In this document: positions 56,585 through 64,000 of the stretch, piece after piece
Position numbering within the stretch: position 1 is the stretch's first letter
Layout: each line of letters opens with the position of its first letter
Source of the DNA: Aspidiotus rigidus
Taxonomy: Eukaryota > Arthropoda > Insecta > Hemiptera > Diaspididae
NCBI GenBank assembly: GCA_035079385.1
Contig: JAVHKY010000062.1
Span: forward strand, 248,001 to 312,000
DNA length: 64,000 nucleotides
Direction of reading: 5' to 3'
The notes under the pieces: generated by a model
What the model saw: only the letters and a program-made list of their open reading frames with translations
Told to the model about the DNA's origin: nothing
Databases searched by the model: none
Program-made: the position numbers and the translations under genes

Positions 56585-57337
56585 CTTAGACCATATAGTA
56601 ACATAGACTGCCAATAGTGATAAGAAGTACGTCGGAACACTGTAGACGAAATAAGACGGACGGGTCTTTATCGTAGCACGGCGTTAAACGCATCAACGGG
56701 CGTGGCTTATAATCATCCTTACCCCGTCGGTTACCGAACCGTCGATGTTGGACCCGTCCGTCTTATTTTCTGCCACCAGTCTTCCGACAACTGATAACGT
56801 CGTTTATGTATTGAATCGGCGGTCTATGTTACTATATGGTCTAAGTAAAGTCATATAGAAAAACCAAGTTAGTTCACGCACTACGTTCACCGGTCTTCCG
56901 CTGTGCAACAGCGTTTTAGCATATTACTGATGTCCTACTTCACTATAGGCTCTTATGGGCTGACGTATAATTTTTCCCGTTATTTCCAAAACTGTCAACT
57001 TTCATGAAAAATTGAAGAGAACAAAAATTATTCCTCTTGTAATTTCCCATCAGACGCGTTTGGTTTCAAATTTTTTTGTGATAAAATTTTTTTCTTCACA
57101 TCAATCGATAGAAAATTACAAGAGGATTAAGTTTACTTCTCTTCAACTTTGCGTAAAAATCAATATTTTTCGAAAAAATCAATAAAATTTGAAAATCGTC
57201 CATATGCGCTATGTGAAAACTGGACGTCTATGCACCATGCGCGCCTACCGCGATCAATTAACTTCATGTGTAAAGAATAACGTTGGTTAAATGCGTCGTG
57301 AACTCACTTGGTTTTTCTATATGACTTTGGGTCTAAG
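56585..57337. mobile_element. Composite hAT-type element (family D copy 2 plus a second unit)
   Basis: The left part, 56585-56845, is a complete 261-bp family D MITE. It is fused to a second palindromic unit (56846-57337) with TAAAGTCATATAGAAAAACC arms that ends GGGTCTAAG. Exact 8-bp copies of ATGGCAAC flank only the whole composite (56577-56584 and 57338-57345); the inner junction has no duplication. Confidence 0.8.
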
Positions 57338-57345
57338 ATGGCAAC

Positions 57346-57998
57346 TCACTGCTTTTCAAAAAATTGTAAAAAAATCAGGAATTAACGTAGAGAGCTCGGA
57401 CTTGGCCGAAAAAATAAATTTTATTAAACTCTATAATATTGGGATGTAACCCAAGTTGCGTAAGTTGGTAGCCGTGCTCGAACATGTGGGGGATAATTTT
57501 AACGTACCATGCTTCATGATGGGGAATTTGCAATTTTCAAATACGATTTAAATTATTACAATTTGTAGCATCAAAAAATTATATCCTATAAATCGTTTAA
57601 ACACTTCAAGAGAATCGATAACTGAAAGAAGAAATTCTAATGGTGAAGTATTGAGTCATCTACGACTAATTGAAAATCTCGTTTCTTATGGCCGAATACA
57701 TTGAACGTAAAATCGTCACCCAGAAATTCAAGCGAGTGCGGCGAGAGAGGAAGGCGATTCTAGCGCTACCAAACATAGGTTAACATCCCCATTCAAAAAT
57801 ATTCATTTTTCTAGGTACATTTCTCGATGTTCTATAATCTTTGAAAAATTCAGCAATACTATTGTACCTATGGTAAAGCCGTGCTACTAGCGGGGTGAGG
57901 AAGGATGCGCTAACCGGAGACCAAGATCGTTGCAAACCTAGCGGAATTCCTATTTCACTACCATATTTTGTGAGACACAATTTTTGCATAGTGTCAGC
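57346..57998. other. Intergenic sequence; no gene recognised
   Basis: AT-rich sequence with short, unsupported frames and no clear repeat structure. Confidence 0.4.
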
Positions 57999-58251
57999 AT
58001 TGACTATATACACTTCGTAAGCAGACGTACAAACCTATTGTTAAAATGTTGTCGGTTTTCGGACGCACGTTGGAAACAAATAACAGATCGCGCCAGATGT
58101 TAAGACGTGGGTGTAACAGAGAGGGATGTATGTTCTCTCTCCTTTGCACCAACGGTCAACACCCAGCGCACTCAGGTAGCAGTTTCCAACGAAACGACAA
58201 CTCTTTTAACAAAAGGTTTGTACGTCTGCTTACGAAGTGTATATAGTCAAT
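57999..58251. mobile_element. MITE family H, copy 3
   Basis: ATTGACTATATACACTTCGT and complement as outer arms, with AGACGTACAAACCTATTGTT inside. The flanks AGTGTCAGC and GGTGTCAGT share 7 of 9 bases, supporting a 9-bp duplication for this family. Confidence 0.8.
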
Positions 58252-58271
58252 GGTGTCAGTGTTAATACCTC

Positions 58272-58574
58272 TATTCGGACCCAACAGCGCAAGCTTCGCT
58301 GATAACGCAACCGGGTACATAATAGACATTGCGGGAATCGAGGTGAGCGGGTAGTAACTGTTTTCATAAAATTTCAATGTATTTCAAAACTGATAATTTC
58401 ATGTGAAAGGAAATTTTATGATCAGCAAATTTAGTTCCTTCAATTTTTTCAAAAAATTGCTTCTTTCCAAAGATATTTCAAATTGAAATTACATTGAGAC
58501 AAATGCAATTTTTTCCTTCACCCCGGTTCCATTTTCGCGACTACAGCGAACGTAGCGGTTGTAGGGCCCGAATA
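58272..58574. mobile_element. Palindromic MITE with TTCGGGCCC ends, copy 2
   Basis: Matches the complement of 1747-2048 along its length (GCGCAAGCTTCGCTGATAAC at the left, GCGGTTGTAGGGCCCGAATA at the right). Flanked by TA. Confidence 0.8.
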
Positions 58575-58909
58575 ATATGCCGTGCTTCAAATCTATGGAT
58601 GGGAGCTAAGGAGCTACCGTTTTATAGGCTCCATGGAAAGGTCCCCGATGGAAATGCAGGTGTATCGGTCGATGTTCAACATCGAAAACTTGGAATACTT
58701 GGTCCGTGTGACCGTGTACTTTTTATCAGGAACAGTCAGAGTCTGAAAAGGAAATAACAAAAACTTTTGCGTCATACTAAAATGTTCGTCGATTGTTACC
58801 ACATCCCTTAATTTTCTACTCTTACTAGTTTCAAATGAACATTTGGACTTGTGTTAACTCCTACTCCTTCATTTTGCGTATATTATACCTGTAACTCATA
58901 ATTTATGTG

Positions 58910-61437
58910 ATGGGCATTATGTCCAGATCATCCGAGAGAATCTTAGAAGAAGCCCATCTCAGCGGCTATCTCAAGCTAAACAGCAGGAAATTTAGGGAAT
59001 TCCCAAGTAGCGATAAATACGATTTGAACGACACTGTATTTGCTGGTAAGTTAATTTTCTATTCCAAAAAATATTTTTTCCGATGTTGCCCACCACCGGT
59101 TAGTGTCTCATCGTGGATCTTTCTCTCTATCATCCATTTTTAGGGACCTCGTTTCGTTATGAGGTTTAATTTCTATTTTTTTTTCTCAGATTTGTCCAGA
59201 AACAGATTTACGGAAGTTCCTTCGGCGATTACGAGATATTGGTGCTTGGAACATTTGGATTTGCATCACAATTCCATTAAATCAATTCCTGATTCCATTA
59301 CATACCTTCAGTCATTAGTCTACCTTGATCTTTCGTAATGTCTCAATGTCTCAATTGTGCTAAGGACCTAGAGTGTAAACTGTGAAGTGGCTCTCTTTTC
59401 TATCTTCGACCAATGAACACACACTTGCATATGAATTCCTCTAGGTCCTTTTCATGTTACTGATACGGAATTATTCCGGGTTATTCACTATAACAATTTA
59501 TTTATTATTCTCAGTCATAACCAGTTAACATCAATACCTAGTTCGGTCTTCTGTTTACCATTGGAAATTCTTTTGGCGTCAAATAATAAATTACAAAATT
59601 TACCAGCCGAGATAGGATATTGTAAAACATTAACGGAACTAAATGTTAGTTGTAATCAAATCAATCGACTTCCTCCACAGCTCGGTGTATTGAACTCGCT
59701 TCGCTCATTCAATGTTAGAAGTAATCTCTTACTAGAAATACCTATCGGTGAGCAACTTCATAACTTCCTGAGAAATTTGCAATTGTAAAATCCCCGTTTG
59801 AATAATTGTTTTGACATTTCGATCCTACAGAATTGACTTATCTCAAGTTGACGCGGCTTGATATGAGTCGAAATAGAATCGCCAGTCTTCCAATCGAACT
59901 CAAAAGTATGTATTCGTCCTTAGAAATTTTACGTTTATCCGACAATCCTTTGATGTCACCACCCGCTGTGGTATGTGATTGTTTTTTTCTTCATTTGTAT
60001 TTTTGCCCATTTCTACGGAATATTTCATTATGATAAAGGTTTGCGGGCGAGGAATGATACACGTATTCAAATGGTTGGAAATGCGTTCTTCCAAACAGGA
60101 TAAGAAACTGCTGAATTATAATCAGTCTTGCGAAATTAAAAATGCTAAATGGAGGAATAACGACGTCAGTAAAAATTTAGTCGACGGTCACCATATTGAT
60201 TGGTCTTATTTAAATATCGATCCAACTATGCGAATTTATCTTTCAAGTGACGATGTATGTCGCAACATATCGTTTCCTCATATTTTCTCGGTTAATTCAT
60301 TTATTCTTCATTTCCTACATTTATAGAAATTTAATGGTAGTAGAAGTTACGATAATAGAAGTTCCGATTCAGATATAACTGATCGAAATGGTTATAAGCA
60401 TTCATCATCCAAATCATTTGACTTACCGTCTGCTTCAAGATTGTCGCGAAAGAATTCATCTAAGGATTCAAAATATGATGAGAAAGGACATTTACAGACG
60501 TATAAGTACGAACACTTCCTTCTTGATCAATTGCAAAAATTCTCACTCGTTTTATTTTATTCTACTGTTTCATTTCAGAGAGTACAAGGAATCGCTAAGA
60601 TTGCAAAGGACTGTTGACAGTATTTACAAATGTCCCCCAAAAGATACGGGTTTTACTTCGAAGTGTATTGTTTCAACTGACAAAGATATGAAAGAACATA
60701 TTTCACAAGCTTGTAAAACGAAGTTTGATATTTCATCGACTAAGACTACTCAGCAAGTAAGACATAAAAAATCAGTGGTCTTGTTGTTCATCATATTACT
60801 GAGCTACTCTTATTCTCTCTTTCAAAATCAAGAGTCCGATACCAAAAGTAATGACTACAGGATTGAAAGAAAAAGAAACAAAGTCCGAAATTGTTGAAAA
60901 CAGGGATGATCCTGTCGTTCTAGTTTGTAATATGAAAAACGATATCACGCGGACGAAACCCAAGATGTCCAGCGATAACTTCGGGAAATGTCAGTTTACA
61001 ATGAGAAGAGAATATGAGAAAGCTAAAGAAGAAGCTGAACTTATTAAACAACTGCGGATGGTACAAATCAAAACTTTTTTTCTCCGTCTGATGATTACTA
61101 TCCGAAGCTTAAAAGAATTTACAGCATTTATCGGTATGTATGTTCCAGACTATAGAAACGAGATTGAAGGTAGTATTACCCAATGATTTATCAACCGCTC
61201 TGAGTGATGGCGTCGTCTTGTGTCATTTTGCAAATCATGTTATGCCTCAATCTGTCGGAAGTATTCACGTTCCATCGCCTACTGTGGTATGATGATTGAA
61301 ATATCCTGTTAGAAATGGACTAAAATATAAAATAACAGTCATGTCTTCTATTACTCTAGCCAAAACTTACGACAGCGCGTTCTAGAAGAAATGTTGATAA
61401 TTTTTTGGAAGCTTGCCGAAAAATTGGGATGGATGAG
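58910..61437 (+). CDS. LRCH family protein: leucine-rich repeats and calponin homology domain (3' end beyond or not found)
   Basis: Cytoskeletal adaptor family (LRCH1-4). Coding exons 58910-59045, 59190-59334, 59515-59747, 59831-59970, 60039-60254, 60327-60505, 60579-60756, 60833-61060, 61149-61286 and 61360-61437 run in consistent phases for 557 residues. Seen: an N-terminal segment with LNSRKFREFPSSDKYDLNDT, then about seven leucine-rich repeats (LSRNRFTEVP, LHHNSIKSIP, SHNQLTSIP, ASNNKLQNLP, VSCNQINRLP, LDMSRNRIASLP, LSDNPLMSPP), a Ser/Lys-rich linker, and the start of the calponin homology domain (LSDGVVLCHFANHV, VPSPTVPKLTTARSRRNV, FLEACRKIGMDE). The donor at 61438 implies more exons that I could not find before 62.8 kb. 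Confidence 0.92.
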
Positions 61438-62845
61438 GTAATTAGTTCTTACTATTCTGATGAGCACTTTCTTTTCCTAGAGCATTGAATCGGGATGAGG
61501 ACACGAACTTGTTGGAAGGAATTGCGTTCAATTCCTGACCCTTTTGAGTGAACAAGAACTGCTGAGCGTGATATTTTTTTCGATCATCATCGTCCAGTTC
61601 TTCGTTCCGTCAATCGTTGAATTTTGAACGTATTAGGAACTTGTTCTAATCAGATTATCTCATATACGTTGGATTCTATCTAGGGCTAAATTTCGGATTC
61701 TGGGGGCTTTAACACTTTCATCAGGGAATAATTTTACCAAACGTTTGATTTTTTTTCTTCGTGAGGTCAGTTTACTGACGAGCAATCGCCGACCAGAGTT
61801 TAAATTCAAGTAAACTGTGTTTTAAATCGCTTGATTATTCCGAAGAACGTCCAAAAAGAAGACTAGACATAGCTTGTCATATTTCATCAGCATGTACAAT
61901 TGCTTTGAGTGCGTGCGAATCGACCTACCGCAAACGAACTTTAAAATAGGAGCATGGCACTTATATCCGAAGTGCCCACGTATAGTCATCACGAAATTAT
62001 GTAGAGCTCTATTGGCGATTCTCGTGCAGTGAAAATATTGAAAGTAAATTAAATTTCTGATGGGTGGAGCAAGACTTTTTCTAGTTAATTTACTTTTGGT
62101 AATTTTACCTCGCAGTGAAAAAAATATTAAATTTTATAAAAATTATATTCGGTAAGAACATCATAGATGAAATTACCTCAACTCAGAGTTTTGGATCTGG
62201 AAGCCGTAGAAAAATGAACACCTCAGAATTTGCTTATTTGTGATGCTACCAATTTCTCTTTCCCCCGTAAGCCTGGTCCTGCTTTCATCCAACAAAATAC
62301 ATAAATTATCGAGTGAACAAATAAATATTCACCACTGTTAGTTGAACTGTTGAAAGTTTCAAATTACGAATGTTGAAAATACTCGACTAAATGATGCCAT
62401 TTGATGTACTTATTTAAGATTGATATTCTGGTGTCATTAGCTAATTTAATGTTACTGATGATTTAATGTAAAGAATTTCATCTTTTATGATTGAAAGTTG
62501 GCGTAAGTTTTCAAATATCTGCCATGAAACTGAAAAAAAAAAAAAAAAATTGAAAAAAGATGCATAACATGTTTGGTCAAAGTCGAGAAAGTAAAAGATG
62601 AATGAGTTGTGTTGAATGTGATTTCAATAATATCTTCAAAGTTTCAAGTCAACAACATTTAGCAATCATGAATTTCAGAGTTTCTTCTGCTTGTAATTGT
62701 CTTCCGATGAATTTGATCAAATTAGTCAGCATCAACGAGATCACATTACAAATTAACAGTATTTGTCCAAGAAAATCTTTCGTTTGAAAACCAATTTCAG
62801 AAAATAGAAAAATCTTCCTAGTAAGTTCCTCGGTCGGGAATATTT
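61438..62845 (+). other. LRCH intron or 3' flank; no exon recognised
   Basis: Follows the donor GTAATT. The last part of the calponin homology domain should come next, but I could not see it in this stretch, so it probably lies beyond the LINE fragment and outside the window. A poly(A)-like run occurs at 62531-62549. Confidence 0.5.
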
Positions 62846-64000
62846 TTAAATTTCATAACCGCCAGCGACGATTGAAAATAATGAAAATGTAACATCGAAT
62901 GCTACTATGATACTCTGTGCACGCTCCTGTACATGACTCCTGTAGGATTCTCTTATTAGCCTCTTACTCGTTTTTCTAAGGTTTCGATAGCGCTCATGAA
63001 GCTCTCCTTCATTCGGAGAGTTCCTCTTTTTTAGCTTCGCTCTACAGTTTTCTTTCTGTTTTATGGCCATAATAGCCTCTTTCGTAAACCAGGTGGGGTA
63101 AGTGGAGTACCTTCTCCTGGATTTTCTCTTAGGAACCGTTTCTTCAAGTATCTCATTCAATCTTTCTTGTAGGTAGTTCGCTGCATCTTCACTATCATCT
63201 ATTTTGTACAGCGGTTCCCAGTCTATAACCTCCACCCCCCGATACAGCGCGAGAAAATCAGCTCTGGTGTAATTCCAAGCTGGAGTTATAACCGTCACAC
63301 TTGAAGGATCCCTCCTTTCCTTAGTTTTCATTCTGACCGTACTTGTAGAGGCCGATATTACAATTTCCAGGGGAGGGTGATACCGATCAACATGAGGAAC
63401 AAGTGAATCCGCGAGCGTGACCGCTGTCACTGAGACATTACTCAGTACCAAGTCAAGAGTTCTTTTTTGAAAATTTTCTACTGTATTAAAAGATTTTAGA
63501 CCAGCTATTTGAATGAGTTCAAGAAGTTCGTTTAATCTGTGATCGGAACTAAAGGTATCATCTGAGATGTGTGAATGACTGAAGGAAGGTATATTAAAGT
63601 CACCCAGGATCAAAACATTAGCCCCCCTTGATACAAGGCCGATAATTTTTTCATTTATTTTCCGATACGTCAATGGTGACGTGTTCGGAGGAAGATAAAA
63701 TACTGCCACGTAGAGTATTGTCCCAGTACGTTTATAGTCGTAAAATTTCAGCCAAATATTTTCACACGTTGCATCATGTAATTCAAGTTCGATAACTCGC
63801 TCGACTCGTATCTCTTTATTCACAGCCAACAGCACTCCACCACCCCGTTCAATTGTCAGAGACCTCTCGCATCTATCCTGTCTGTACACGTTATACCGTG
63901 GATCAAACAATTCGACCGACTGTATTCCCGCATGTAACCATGTTTCAGTAAGGGCTACTATTTGATAATTACGCTCCAACATTTCCAGGAAGACATCGTT
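62846..64000 (-). pseudogene. LINE (non-LTR retrotransposon) endonuclease fragment
   Basis: The minus-strand frame is open from the window edge to 62846. It encodes an APE-type endonuclease as in jockey/CR1-like ORF2: VALTETWLHAG, a GGGVLLAV strand, VFYLPPNTSP, the catalytic GDFNIPSF, LDLVLSNV and a late Asp-His-like DRYHPPLEIV. It then runs into the linker (RAKLKKRN, RESYRSHV) and stops before any reverse transcriptase. The element is inserted antisense to LRCH, so the true 5' end lies outside the window and the 3' reverse transcriptase part has been lost. Confidence 0.85.

Overview
This is a window of AT-rich, intron-bearing animal DNA, most likely from an insect. The reasons are spliced genes with GT-AG introns, an insect-type thioester protein (TEP/CD109) gene, and a dense load of small inverted-repeat transposons plus Penelope-like, copia-like, gypsy-like and LINE-type remnants. 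I cannot fix the order: the frequent TACCTA-type motifs and long (CT)n, (TTA)n and (TAAA)n tracts occur in several insect groups. There is no bacterial or viral gene structure.

Layout. 1-2.5 kb is a nest of transposons. 6.8-41.4 kb (+) holds one gene, a complete CD109/TEP-family thioester protein. I could place 25 constitutive coding exons plus two alternative versions of one exon, and every splice phase is consistent. It codes for 1479 or 1508 residues with a signal segment, a GCGEQ thioester site, a conserved His downstream and a hydrophobic GPI-type tail. Its larger introns hold a Penelope-like element with inverted terminal repeats, LTR-element remnants, many MITEs and a perfect 97-bp-arm hairpin. 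43.4-49.8 kb is almost all mobile DNA, including a head-to-head pair of Penelope-like copies and several MITEs with readable target-site duplications. 50.3-53.3 kb is a compact cluster of small genes: DNAJC8 (+), an unrecognised 59-residue gene (+), and DDA1 (-), which lies tail to tail with it. 53.2-58.6 kb is again MITE-rich. 58.9-61.4 kb (+) is the 5' and middle part of an LRCH gene (leucine-rich repeats plus calponin-homology domain), cut by the window end. A LINE endonuclease fragment lies on the opposite strand at 62.8-64 kb.

The genes are not a functional cluster. The TEP is a secreted or surface-anchored complement-like protein, DNAJC8 is a spliceosome-associated J protein, DDA1 is a CRL4 ubiquitin-ligase subunit, and LRCH is a cytoskeletal adaptor.

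The strongest unusual signals are these: (1) two alternative bait-region exons in the TEP gene, whose splice phases make inclusion of both, or of neither, run into a stop; (2) a hAT-type MITE that appears to supply the start codon and first splice donor of DDA1; (3) a 229-bp hairpin insertion with an 11-bp target duplication that looks like a Penelope-derived minimal element; and (4) a composite hAT unit with one shared 8-bp target duplication. All gene models come from reading frames, splice signals and recalled family features. No alignment or transcript data were available.
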